A stretch of DNA of 64,000 nt from Beroe forskalii (Eukaryota; Ctenophora; Nuda; Beroida; Beroidae): contig WFMF01000172.1 in assembly GCA_011033025.1 (NCBI GenBank), forward strand, positions 248,001 through 312,000. The letters are read 5' to 3'. Both the position numbers and the translations under genes were made by a program. The notes below the pieces were generated by a model, which was given only the letters and a program-made list of their open reading frames with translations, did not search any database and was not told the DNA's origin. Shown piece by piece: positions 38,757-49,800 of this stretch (its first letter is position 1; every line of letters begins with the position of its first letter).

Positions 38757-39563
38757 TTACTCCTTCTTGATGTTCCCATTCACCACCCCGTTACTTCTGC
38801 TCTGCGCTGGAGCAGCTGCAGCCTTGTTCTTAGACAGGAGGAAGATAGTGAAGAGGAGGAGGAAGGCACCGTACTGGAAGAAGTTGTAGGCCAGCTGGTA
38901 CCTGTTACACGTGCACTCCCAGGCCCAAGGCAGGATGAAGGCTGCGTGGTAGAAGATAACCCCCACGAACTGCGTTAGCTGGAAGTAGGTGATGAAGTTA
39001 CCGTACTTCTTGATGCCTGGGTTCACCACGGAGATGCCGTAGTAGGTGTACATGACTACGTGCACCAGGCTGTTGGTGAGGGGCCCGCAGAAGACCCCCG
39101 CGCAGGGGTAGAACCACGAGGTGTAGACGATGCTGGGGGTCACTAAGTGGTGGTAGAGGTGGAGTGTCATCCTGGGGCCCATCTCCGCCACCCCGCCCAT
39201 CACCAGGAAGAAGGTGTCCACGAACTCCACGTACTTGCTGTAGTAGAACGCCTTGAAGGGCCACTCCAGGTTAGTGAGCAGGGCGAACTCGCTGTCACAG
39301 ATCAGCGGGTTGACGGGGGCTGAGGGCTGCGCAGCGCTGTAGTTCACCACCAGTTGGAGGGTCACGACGTAGAAGAGGTAGAGGGAGAAGATGCTCATGA
39401 GAGCGTTATATACCACCTTCAGGTTGGAGAGACGGAGCCGGGGCTTGTCTCGGCGCAGGTACTTCAGCACACAGAAACTCAGGATGTAGAAGGCGGCTCC
39501 GACAAAGAGCTCTGCCGGGTTCTCAGACCAGGTCCTCGGGACAGCAACTGTTGTGGAGTTCAT
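38757..39563 (-). CDS. ELOVL-type very-long-chain fatty acid elongase
   Basis: Condensing enzyme of the ER fatty-acid elongation cycle (malonyl-CoA plus acyl-CoA). 268 residues, the usual family length, with an N-terminal ELFVGAAFYIL helix and LRLSNLKVVYNALMSIFSLYL. The family signatures are KYVEFVDTFFLV and the histidine box HLYHH, followed by NSLVHVVMYTYYG and QLTQFVGV. Multiple hydrophobic helices are visible and the tail is Lys-rich (GNIKKE), as in ER-retained members. The VTPSIVYTSW after the box does not settle the ELOVL subclass. The gene is intronless and clearly GC-rich at third positions, unlike its AT-rich flanks. A 71-79-codon plus-strand ORF pair over it is a shadow. Confidence 0.95.
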   Translation of the reverse strand: MNSTTVAVPRTWSENPAELFVGAAFYILSFCVLKYLRRDKPRLRLSNLKVVYNALMSIFSLYLFYVVTLQLVVNYSAAQPSAPVNPLICDSEFALLTNLEWPFKAFYYSKYVEFVDTFFLVMGGVAEMGPRMTLHLYHHLVTPSIVYTSWFYPCAGVFCGPLTNSLVHVVMYTYYGISVVNPGIKKYGNFITYFQLTQFVGVIFYHAAFILPWAWECTCNRYQLAYNFFQYGAFLLLFTIFLLSKNKAAAAPAQSRSNGVVNGNIKKE

Positions 39564-39569
39564 GCCTAG

Positions 39570-40214
39570 GTGGGGGGGAGGGGAAGGTTACATGGGGATA
39601 AAAGAAAGCTTTATAATATGAAACTTGTGCCAAATGAAAGACATAAAAACAATTTTTTCTAATTTCATTTAATTTACAGTCCACACATAAGTGAAGTACT
39701 GAAAATTTTCACGACATGCCAATAACGTCGCCGATTACATCATTAAACATGAGAGTTCACGGAATTGGACAGCGAAAAGTTAAATGAACATATCAAGTAG
39801 GAGTAAAAAGTTATAAAACATTTAAAATGGCAATCCAATAAATGAACTCAGCTTACGCGGCATAAGCTCGATAAAGCTTCTAAGCTAGACATTCTAGCTA
39901 ATAGAGTTACCTAAACTTAAAGAGACACATCGCTTAACAAATTAGTTTCCATTCAATGTCTAACAGTGAGCCAGATGTCCGTTGTCCACAAAATTATATA
40001 CATTGGATACATTGCGCTGTTTAGCAGTCATTGGAAATGCTAACAAAGGAGGCACGCCTCAATAAACGGACTCAATAAACTAGGATAACTTGTTGCAGTA
40101 CGGAATAAATAACTGGTTAAACTACAAAAGAATGGTAAAACACTATATCCTGACCAATTAAAAGCATGATCATAAACTCATAACTATTGAATTTAATTGA
40201 ATATCCCCTCATCA
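39570..40214. other. Upstream region of the elongase, nothing identified
   Basis: AT-rich sequence beyond the elongase ATG, with a G-run just upstream of it. No ORF or repeat family recognised before the inverted-duplication arm begins at about 40215. Confidence 0.3.
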
Positions 40215-41801
40215 ATTTCCTAAGGTAATACCTAATTAATTGCCATTTCCAGGTGAGGCTATATATATATATATAATATAACTGACAATTTATCAATTCC
40301 CAGCACAAAATCCGGTACAACAAGAGTAAAAGGTCATATTGGATACCTAATATAGCAGAGGGAAACGATAAATGAGAAGTCACGACTTCTTATCAAAAAC
40401 CGGCTATCAAACAGCCATATTAGGTTATTAGGCTAGGTCAGGGAATATACTTATATATTATATGCTAGCAAAGTTCATCATGAATCATGCCTTACACAGA
40501 CAGTACCACTTTCGGGTCAAATAAGGCTGTATGTTTAAAACATGCGTGGTTGTTGCAGGGTCATGTGCAGGGCATTAGAAAATATGCTGCATTTCATTAT
40601 CTAAATTTGTCAGGAGTTGGTCCCAGTTCCCGCCTTATGTTAGTAAGTGGTTATGAAATAAGCAACCGTCCTGTATAATCTGAAAAACACTGGTAGGGCG
40701 AGTATCACGTTTTTTCTATTTCCGTCTAACCATTTTATTTTCCAGCTTCTAGAATAGAAATATTTAAATATATGGTAAACTTTGGAAAAAATACATAAAC
40801 GACATATATAAAAATATATAAATCTGTATTTTTCGTCGATTTGAGTCCGTGTGTCCTTGATGACCATTATTTTCACTTCAATAATATATAACCACAAGAT
40901 AAATGAAACTTGAAAGATCATTAACAAGGAAACACACTTGTTGCACACATAACTCAAGAAATCACACACGAATCCTTCGTATCCCTGACACGTCAAACGC
41001 GAGACACGCTACGTCACACGGGTGACAAGTCAGAAACATAAACATAGTTCAGTTAAGAGACCGTAACCCAATTACAATTAGTGCTTATGATAATATCATG
41101 CTACGAGCTTCAAGAAATATCAGATAATTTTGTTCTATCTGATTAAAAACGTCTGATATTCTGCAGGCCCCTCTGCAATACGACGATTTATACAACACCT
41201 ATGTCCTGGCAAAGTTCATTGATCTTTGGTTCAACTTCAGCTCGATTGAGCTTAAATATTAGGATATAAATTTGCCTATGATATAGGTACTTTACTTTTA
41301 ATAAAAATTTCAATAATACAAAACAATCAATCAACACTTAAAAGAGAACAATAATTCCAATAAATAATTTTAAAGTTTTAAAAAAATCCACAATGATAAG
41401 CGTCATCAACTATCGCTACAAGATATCGGATCCCATCAGTGGAAACAGCGTACAAACATTAAGGGCTATTGAGGCGTACAGGAAATAATGTGACATCCCC
41501 ACTCGGGCCCCCAGACCGTTACTATACACCTGAGTCTTGAAAATAACGAAGTTCAGTTCGAAGTTCCCTCCATACCGGTCAGCGGACTCCTGGACACCCC
41601 ACGCAAAGAGAAATGAGGCGATGCAGAGCGAGGCGAGGGAGCTACACACACCGAACTTAGCAACAATGTCCCACTGACACAAGCCCTCCACGTTAAGTAC
41701 GTGACTTCTAATGTCCATGACTAGTGAGAGGAGGGTGGTGAGTTGTACCAGCATGGAGATGCACACAAGGATCAGGGTGTAAGAGAAGGGGCAGAGATCG
41801 T
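40215..41801. repeat. Left arm of inverted duplication
   Basis: Matches 60473-64000 in reverse complement, at about 97-99% identity outside indels. It holds the 3' exon of a claudin-like gene and about 1.2 kb of its downstream flank. It lacks the two insertions at 61018-61538 and 61962-63396, so it shows the empty sites. Homology stops at 41801, exactly at a CAG acceptor-like site. The 63-codon plus-strand ORF 40487-40678 lies in it and is not considered coding. Confidence 0.85.
41416..41801 (-). CDS. 3' exon of a second claudin/PMP22-like gene (5' part not found)
   Basis: Encodes the same C-terminal 116 residues as the complete gene at 60305-60859, from MCISMLVQLTT to LFPLMGSDIL. Over 348 coding bases I count ten differences, all synonymous, so this copy seems to have been under protein-level selection. 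The homology starts directly after GATGCAG, a good acceptor, suggesting a terminal exon and not a random truncation. A C run near 41789-41792 (GCCCC on the minus strand) appears one base short relative to the other copy's frame. No matching N-terminal exon with the W...C signature was found to the right before 60305. The alternative is a recent 3'-truncated pseudogene. Confidence 0.5.
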
Positions 41802-41805
41802 CTGC

Positions 41806-42485
41806 ATCTTCAGTCCAATACCTACCTCAGCTTTCGGGGTGTTTTAATTGTGAGAGCTTTTTATGAGGTAGGCCCCCAGCAGTCACCCCCTGGTACCAGG
41901 GTATAGCACTGTCAAGTGCAGTGACCACCTGCCTGAATGAAACTGAAACTTGCTCTTTGGTCTTTGAATGTACTCCAAGCATCAAGAAATTAAGCTACAA
42001 ACTTAGTGAAGAGGAGTAGAGGACCAGTGGATGGATCTGGGTTATTTGTGTCCTTTTACGATGCACATTAATAAATTAATGAGAAGTGGCATGCATCCTG
42101 ATCCAATACTCCATCTTGAGAGATGCTTCTCCTGAAAATCAGGGTTAAAACATATTTGAATTAAAAAGAAAACTTTCTTCAAGACATCAATCTGCAAGAC
42201 TTTTCTCCAACTCTGTACTTGAACTCCAACATGATCCCTTTAGGTAATGTGATGTAGAGAGCAGCAGGATCTAAATGAGTCACACCAAGATGAGTGGTGT
42301 GCAGGCATCTTCAGTCCAATACCTACCTCAGCTTTCGGGGTGTTTAAATTGCGAGAGCTTTTTATGAGGTAGGCCCCCCAGCAGTCACCCCCTGGTACCA
42401 GGGTAAAGCACTGTCAAGTGCAGTGACCACCTGCCTGAATTAAACTGAAACTTGCTCTTTGGTTTTTTGTATGTACTCCAAGCAT
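41806..42485. repeat. Two direct copies of an approximately 180-bp repeat
   Basis: The block starting GCATCTTCAGTCCAATACCT and CAGCTTTCGGGGTGTTT, through GCAGTCACCCCCTGGTACCA to TGTACTCCAAGCAT, occurs at about 41804-41982 and 42306-42485. The first copy abuts the claudin-like 3' exon. No coding potential seen. Confidence 0.65.
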
Positions 42486-42769
42486 GTACTTGCAGTTAAA
42501 TTAATAGGTAATTATCTTTCCATGTTTTAAAGGCTTTATTGTATATGATACCCAAATATTTTGATGTGCATCTTACTAAAACTCACTTTCTTTTATTTTC
42601 AGTAGCAAGTTCTTTACAAGTTGCAGCTCGGATAAGAGTGACACAGAATTTCCCAATCTACAGCTAAGCAGGTTGCTTTTTCATTTGATGTAATATAAGT
42701 GATTACTTTCAGTGCCCATTTTTATTTATTTATTACAAAACATGGTAAATTACCTTTAATAATGGGGTT

Positions 42770-44330
42770 GGCAAGTTATGGGAGCCCATGTATCCGTTTC
42801 GGTTACACCGGCTCCCCCTATTCTAGGTATCACAAATTACAGAGCTCACCGTACCCAGGCTTTCCCTACACATGGGATAACCTCTTATGAAAGCTCCCCT
42901 ATACACCGCTCCCCCTAATCTTGGGCTCCCCTGATTGTCCGGGGCTCACCTCTATACACGGTCTCGCCCATACCAGACTCACCCTATTGCTGGGCTTCAC
43001 CATACCAGGCTCCACCGAACCTTGGGCTTCACCAATGCCTTGGGATAACCCCGATACAGGGGCTCACCCGTACCAGGCTCACCTTATTGCCGGGCTTCGC
43101 CATACCACTATACCAGGCTCCACCGATTCTCGGGCTTCACGGATGTTCTGGGATAACCCCGATACAAGGGCTCACCCATACCGGGCTCACCCTTATCTTG
43201 GGCTTCACCATATCAGGCTCCACCGAACCTCGGGCTTCACTGATGTTCTGGGCTCACCCTTCAACATGGGATCACCCCTACCAGGCTCACCCTTACCTTG
43301 GGCTTCACCATAACAGGCTCAACCGAACCTCGGGCTTCACCGATGTTCTGGGCTCACCCTTCAACATGGGATCACCCCTACCAGGCTCACCCTTACCTTG
43401 GGCTTCACCGAACTTGGCTCCACCTTATCCTGGGCTTCACCATAACTTAGGCTCACCAAGATACATGGGATCGCCCATACGAGGCTCACCCTTATCTTGG
43501 GCTTCATCGACCTTGGCTACACCTTATCCCGGGCATCACCATAGCTTGGGCTCCCCCACACTTACATAGGCTCCCCCTACCAACTTGGGCTCACATATGA
43601 TAACTCGGGCTCCCCCATACTTACTTGGGATCCACCTTCCAACTTGGGCTCCCCTATACAAACTCGGGCTCCCCCACACTAACTCGGGCTCCCCCATACT
43701 ACCTCGGGCTCCCCACACTAACATGCCCCCCCCCATACCAACTTGGGCTCCCCCATACCAACTTGGGCTCCCCCGTGCTGTTCGGGCTCCCCCATGCCAA
43801 TTTGGGCTCCCCCCGTACTGTTCGCCGTTCGGGCTCCCCAATACTAACATGGGCTCCCCCGTGCCGTTCGGGCTCCCCCATACAAACTTGGGCTCCCCCA
43901 AACCAAATTGGGCTCCCCCTTGCTTTTCGGGCTCCCCCATACTAACTTGGGCTCCCCCGTGCTGTTCGGGCTCCCCATACCAACTTGGGCTCCCCCGTGC
44001 TGTTCGGGCTCCCCCATACCAACTTGGGCTCCCCCGTGCTGTTCGGGCCCCCCCATACTAACATGGGCTCCCCACACTAACTTGGGCTCCCCCATACCAA
44101 CTTGGGCTCCCCCGTGCTGTTCGGGCTCCCCCATGCCAACTTGGGCTCCCCCGTACTGTTCGGGCTCCCTTATACTAACATGGGCTCCCCCATGCCGTTC
44201 GGGCTCCCCCATACAAACTTGGGCTCCCCGTAATGTTCGGGCTCCCCCAAACCAAATTGGGCTCCCCCTTGCTGTTCGGGCTCCCCCATACTAACTTGGG
44301 CTCCCCGTGCCGTTCGGGCTCCCCCATGAG
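42770..44330. repeat. GGCTCCCCC satellite of about 30-60 bp units
   Basis: Tandem units around CATACCAACTTGGGCTCCCC and GTGCTGTTCGGGCTCCCC are regular from about 43590 to 44325. More diverged units (GGGCTTCACC, CCAGGCTCACCCTTA) occupy 42780-43580. Long ORFs on both strands (42921-44580) come from the repeat. Strand composition is strongly skewed (C-rich top strand). Confidence 0.75.
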
Positions 44331-44589
44331 TGGAAAAAAGTTTATTTTTCAGTTCCCGAGATTTTTTCTTCAGTTTGGTCAACAGAGCTTGCTCGGTGGC
44401 GCTTCGCACCACCTCGGGGGGGATTGTAGCCCAAAAAAAACCAAGCCCTACCCCATTTTTCGATTCTTGGGCTAGGTTTTTTTTGTTTTTTGGTTTTTTT
44501 TGGGTTACATTTTGGTAATTTCTGGGGCTTTTTCCAATGAATTTTAACTTGAAAATCTGTTGTTTTTGAATATATTTCACAGTCAGCCG

Positions 44590-46260
44590 CTCTTAAGGGT
44601 TATTTGATGAATAAAAATGGTTATTTTCACACTTTCAGAGCTTGAAGGGCTTTGGTATCACCTAGCAGTAAAATGCTCAATATTGCCTGACTAACTGGTG
44701 TCTCTTGCTGACCTACTGGCGACTCTTGCCTCAGTGTCTGGTGACCATACCATGCTAGACCCAGCTTGTCACTGTTGCCTAACTCACTGGTAACTATAAG
44801 CTGATCCAATGGGAACTCTCACCTCTTGCTTGAGCGAGACTTCTGGCTGAAACTCCTGGCTGACCCGCTGAGTGCTGACCCAGCTTCGCATCTCATGCAT
44901 AATTCACTGGTAACTCTGACGTGACCAAGGAGGGCCTCTTGCTCTCTTGTCTGACTGAATGATGAGGCTTTTGCCTGACCTATTTGCTTACTTCGACGCT
45001 TAGACTCACCCAATCCAGGTGGCGACTTGTGCTTGACCAAATTGTGACCCTGGCACAATTCGACCTCTTCCCTGAATGCCTCACTGACTGGTGACTCCCC
45101 ATGACCCAGCTGCCCATTGGACCACTGGTAACTCTTAACTGATGATCTCCTGGCGCCTCTCACTTGACCTATTGGCGTCTCTTACCTAATCTAATGACGA
45201 TCCTACCTCGGGGGAGGGTCATGGATCAAGTGCAAGACACAAGGGGTACTAAGTGATTTTTCCCAATTTTGAAATCCCACCCACCACCCCTTCAGATAGT
45301 CCCATGTACTAAGTGATATTTGGCATCATTTGTAGAGAACCGCCCCAAAATTAGCAAAGAAACCTATCCAAATTCCAAGCGGCAGATTGTCCCTTGTACT
45401 AACTGATGTTTGTCACTATTTGAAGGGACCCACCCCTAAATGAGCATAAAACGCTGCAGATTGTCCCATGTACTTACTGAAATTTGTCATGTTTTGTAGG
45501 GACCCACCCCAAAATGAGCAGTTTGTCCCATGTAAGCATGTACTAACTGAAATTTGATACAATTTGTGGGGACCCACCCCAAAATTATGACGTCATCTGG
45601 CAAAAAAGTGCCCAAATATGGAAAAATATGTCATTTGGACTAAGTGAATATGATTTTCTCATAAGCTCATAAGGTGACCACCTCAGTTAGTACAGTGGAC
45701 TAAGTGATTTTGCCAAGGCCCAAACACCACCCACCCAGGCCTCGGGTCTTGCACTTAGTCCCTGATCCCCCCGCCTTCCTGACCTACTCCTAGGTTAGTC
45801 CTAGGTTATTCCTAGGTTATTCCTAGGTGAGATTGCTCGATTAGATTCCTGAATCTAATCTGACCTACTGGCGACTCTTACCTGGCCTAGTGATGATTCT
45901 TACCTGACATACTGACGGATCTTCTCTGACCTACTTGCGACTCTTACTTTACCTTCTTTCGACCATTGCCTGACCAGTGGCCAGTGACCATAGCTTAGGT
46001 GAGACCTGACACTTACCTGTTGACCAAGCTGCTACTTCTTGCCTGACCCACTAGTGACGCTGAAATGTGTAACTGTTAGATTTACTGGCGTCTCCTGATA
46101 CTACCAAACCTTCTGGCATCATCGGGTTCTACCTGACCTACTGGTGCCTCCAGCCTCCTGATCGTACCTGATCAACTAGGGTCTCCTGTTCAACATACCT
46201 GACCTACTGACATCTGGAGTGATCCTACCTGACCTATTGCTCTACTAGCTCAAAGATTTT
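44590..46260. repeat. Degenerate CTGACCTACTGGCGACTCTT tandem repeat
   Basis: Units of about 25-30 bp around CTGACCTACTGGCGACTCTT run from 44680 to 45200 and 45780 to 46240, interrupted by the MITE at 45209-45773. The ORF on the minus strand 44819-45163 is a by-product. Confidence 0.6.
45209..45773. mobile_element. 0.56-kb MITE inserted in satellite
   Basis: The left end CGGGGGAGGGTCATGGATCA with AGTGCAAGAC mirrors the right end GTCTTGCACTTAGTCCCTGA with TCCCCCCG. Inside are repeated TTGTCCCATGTACTAACTGA and GACCCACCCCAAAAT motifs. It splits a tandem array, with array sequence on both sides. Confidence 0.6.
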
Positions 46261-46866
46261 CTATTTAAAACACATCAGTTGATCAAATGAAGTTGATCGA
46301 TCGACCAATTCCATTCGATCGACCGACGAACGTTACAGGCGCCTTCTTTGTAGAACAAATACAGTCATCTTTGTAGTCAACCCACAGAACTCTCCAACAA
46401 CTCTAACCATAGTCTTTGATGGGATCCATGAAATAAATGCCTTCATCAGAGAGCTTCATCAGAGAGCACACAGACTTGCAACCGTGTTGTGGGGTTGATT
46501 GCATTTAACGGGCGCCCAACGCTCCCCCCAACCACAAGATGTTTTTCTAAGAAAAATTTATTGAGAGATTGGTGTTGTTCCACATTTTATTCTCCGAAAT
46601 AATACTTTTGACTTGTCTAATGTTGTCTTACCCCCTAGTTGCCCTAACCAGTGCACTGTCGTTCCTCCTCAGAATGATGGCATAGGCCGCACATGTGTGC
46701 ACAAGCATCTGGTTAGATGAACCCCCTAGGATGGACAACTTTGACCAAATCTTTATTACTATTTTACTGACAACTTCTGCTGTCTGTAGGCATGTCACAG
46801 GAGGTTTTTCTGGGAAGGCTCTTGTGGTATATGGAATAGCAAGTGTTGTAGATGGGCATATACATT

Positions 46867-49800
46867 ATGGATGTCACTTCACTTGTTCATTTGTTTTACA
46901 ACAACCCTACTTTTAGTGATATAATCATGACAATAAATGGAGAGAAAATCAATCTCCACAAAATCATTTTAGCACAGGTAACAAAGATTATTTTAGCACA
47001 TGTTTGGAGTAATGGACATCAAATTATGTTATCACAATGACAGGCTTCTAGCTTTAGTGTGGTGTCTAAATTACACTTATCATTATTATTATTATCATTT
47101 ATTATCATTTATCATTGCAGCTTGCTATGAGTAATAATTTGACTTATGCACAACTTTCAAGTTTACATGGTATGTTTCAGAGTACCAAGTTTGCAAATGC
47201 CTTCAAAATTCAACAAGACCATCATAATACAATATGTCTAAATAACTATGAATATGCAAGTGAAATGAAGAGTTTCTTGAAAGCATTGTATACAGGTTTG
47301 GAATATTTGAATTTGTTTCATGTTATGCTTTATGCATTGATGAAGAGCGATGTTTGCATACATGTTGTATGCAATACTATCATTAGCTATGTTGTTAATG
47401 TCTTTCTTTATATAGCTATCTAGCTTTCTCAGCTTTCTGTCTGCATATGTAATTTATTATTTATTATTACCTTTCACACCAAATATCAAAGGACTGACAC
47501 ATCAAATTTCTCAGGTGTTATTGATTTAGACAATATGAACATACAGTTCTTGCTACTGCTGAGTGTAGAGTATGGTGTCCAATGGATTGAAAACAGGTTA
47601 TCATTCACTAGTCATACACTATGCTTCAGTTTTGAATTAATTTCAAAATATTAATAGACATGAGGTTTACTGACAGCTTTATAACAGACTATACCCATGA
47701 CCATGAAAAAGACTTAATTTAATACAGTTTTAGGATCTCTGAGATATATAAATATTTATTATTATGTGTTTTTGACACACAATTATTTATTATTGATAAT
47801 ATGTCTTCTATTTCCTTTTCTGTATGATACAGTCCACTTTGCTTCATGGACAGTCTAAATCTTGGCTGTATTCCCGCCCTGGCCAGGGCGGTAACCCCCC
47901 GCGGTAATAAAAAAGACTGGCCAGGGTATATATTAGAGATTTGAGTGTCACAGGGTGATTCCCGCCCTGGCCAGGGCGGTAACCCCCCGCGGTAAAAAAG
48001 AAACTGGCCAGGGGTATAAGTTAGAGATTTGAGTGTCACAGGGTGTTAATATCTATATTAATAATTTCAGAGTGTTCGTGCGTCTGTGTATGTATGTATG
48101 TGTGTGTGTGTGTGTGATGCGTTTATAAGAAGTGCATTTAATATTTTTGATCGTTTTTTTCGGGAAAATCTTCACCCAATTAAGAGGATTATTCATATCT
48201 ATGATAAATTTTAATTGAACTTTCCGTTAATTAGTTATTAGCATAATTAATATCATGCGTTTACTAATGCTAATATATGCTGTGTGTATATATAGGTGAT
48301 CTCAAATTACAAAGTATGAGGTGCGGTGCATTTCCGCGAATATCTGTAATCCTCGGTAAGCGGTAGCATGTTAAAGTGATACCTAGGTGATCAAATCACT
48401 TTACACATTCCAAGATGACGTCATGAAGCAAGTTGCTGTTGGCTGCTGGATACAAAACGAACCGCAGGTTGATTGTTTCCGCGAATCTTCGCGGGCAAAC
48501 GCTAGTATAATAATAATATATATCATGATAATTGGGAGCAAATTTGAAACGCTGAGATCTCGAGAACGGGAAATGGTAGAGCCATGATAGAGGTCAGGTT
48601 TTGTTGTTCTAAGATGGGAAAGTGTTATAGGCTATAAGAGAAGTTCTGGTGACGTCATTATCACGTCACTATGACGTCATCAACTTAGCGAAATTTTATT
48701 GCTTTTTTAGCGAAAATAGGTCATTTTCGAGCGCATTTTTCACCAAGAAGAAATGGAGATAGTTCAAAAATTTTGAAAAATCGTTAGTTGGAAATTTAAA
48801 GAGCTTTCAGAAAATCATACGGATCATTGGGCTAACTCGATTTTTCATCGAGATATACGCGATTTTCTAAGGTACGGTGGAAAAATCGATTTCCAAATTA
48901 TAGGACAAAACTTGAATGAGTGATATGTCAAGAACTGCAACTTATCTTGAGATGAGACCGGTCAAAGTATGTTGTACTAAGGCGGAATTGTGTGATAGGC
49001 TATATGGGAAGTTGGTTTGAGCTTATTTGGGTGCCGTGATGACGTCATCAAAATCGCGTAAAACCACTAAAATAGCGTTTTTTGCGATAGAACGCTATTT
49101 TGCGCTACTTTGGACATCTCTAACTCAAATAGTTTTCATCGGATTATGTTTTACTTTGATATGCTGCTTTTAAGACCTTAATATTTAGCTATAAAACGAG
49201 TTTCAGGGCGATCGGTCGAAGATTGTTGTCGTGGGAGGCTTCTAAAAATTGAACTGCAAATTGATTGAAATTACGTTTATGACGAAAAATTGTACTGTAA
49301 TCCTATTCTGTGATACGATGGTCTACTGATAATGGTTTCTCCATGTCTTGCAGTGAATAGGGATGGGAAATATACGATGAACTAGTGGAGCACGTGAGTT
49401 CACGCAGACGTTTTGTAGAAATTAGGGGATTTAAAGAAATTGATATTTACATGGGATTTTCGACTTGATTACGTTGAAATGAGTTTAAATTCGACTACTG
49501 CACGTGAAATTAGATCTGGTTGCTATATTTCAGCACGTGAGTACACACGGACGTTTTGTAGAAATTAGGGGATTTGAAGAAATTTATGTTTACACGGGAT
49601 TTTCGACTTGATTATGTTGAAATGAGTTTAAATACGACTAACGGGGGTCTGAATAACGGGGGTCTGAATAACGGGGGTCCGAATGACGGGGTCCGAATGA
49701 CGGGGTCCGAATAACGGGGTCCGAATAACAGGGGTCCGCATAACGGGGGCCCGAATGAAGGGAGTCCGAATAACGGGGGTCCGAATAACGGGGTCCGAAT

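Noticed and set aside
40487..40678. 63-codon ORF preserved in both arms of the inverted duplication (also 63546-63737, minus)
   Set aside because: The two copies differ at about five bases, four of which change an amino acid, so there is no sign of protein-level selection. Conservation of the frame follows from recent duplication.
43536..44580. Long ORFs on both strands in the GGCTCCCCC region
   Set aside because: Low-complexity translation of a satellite, with equivalent ORFs in several frames.
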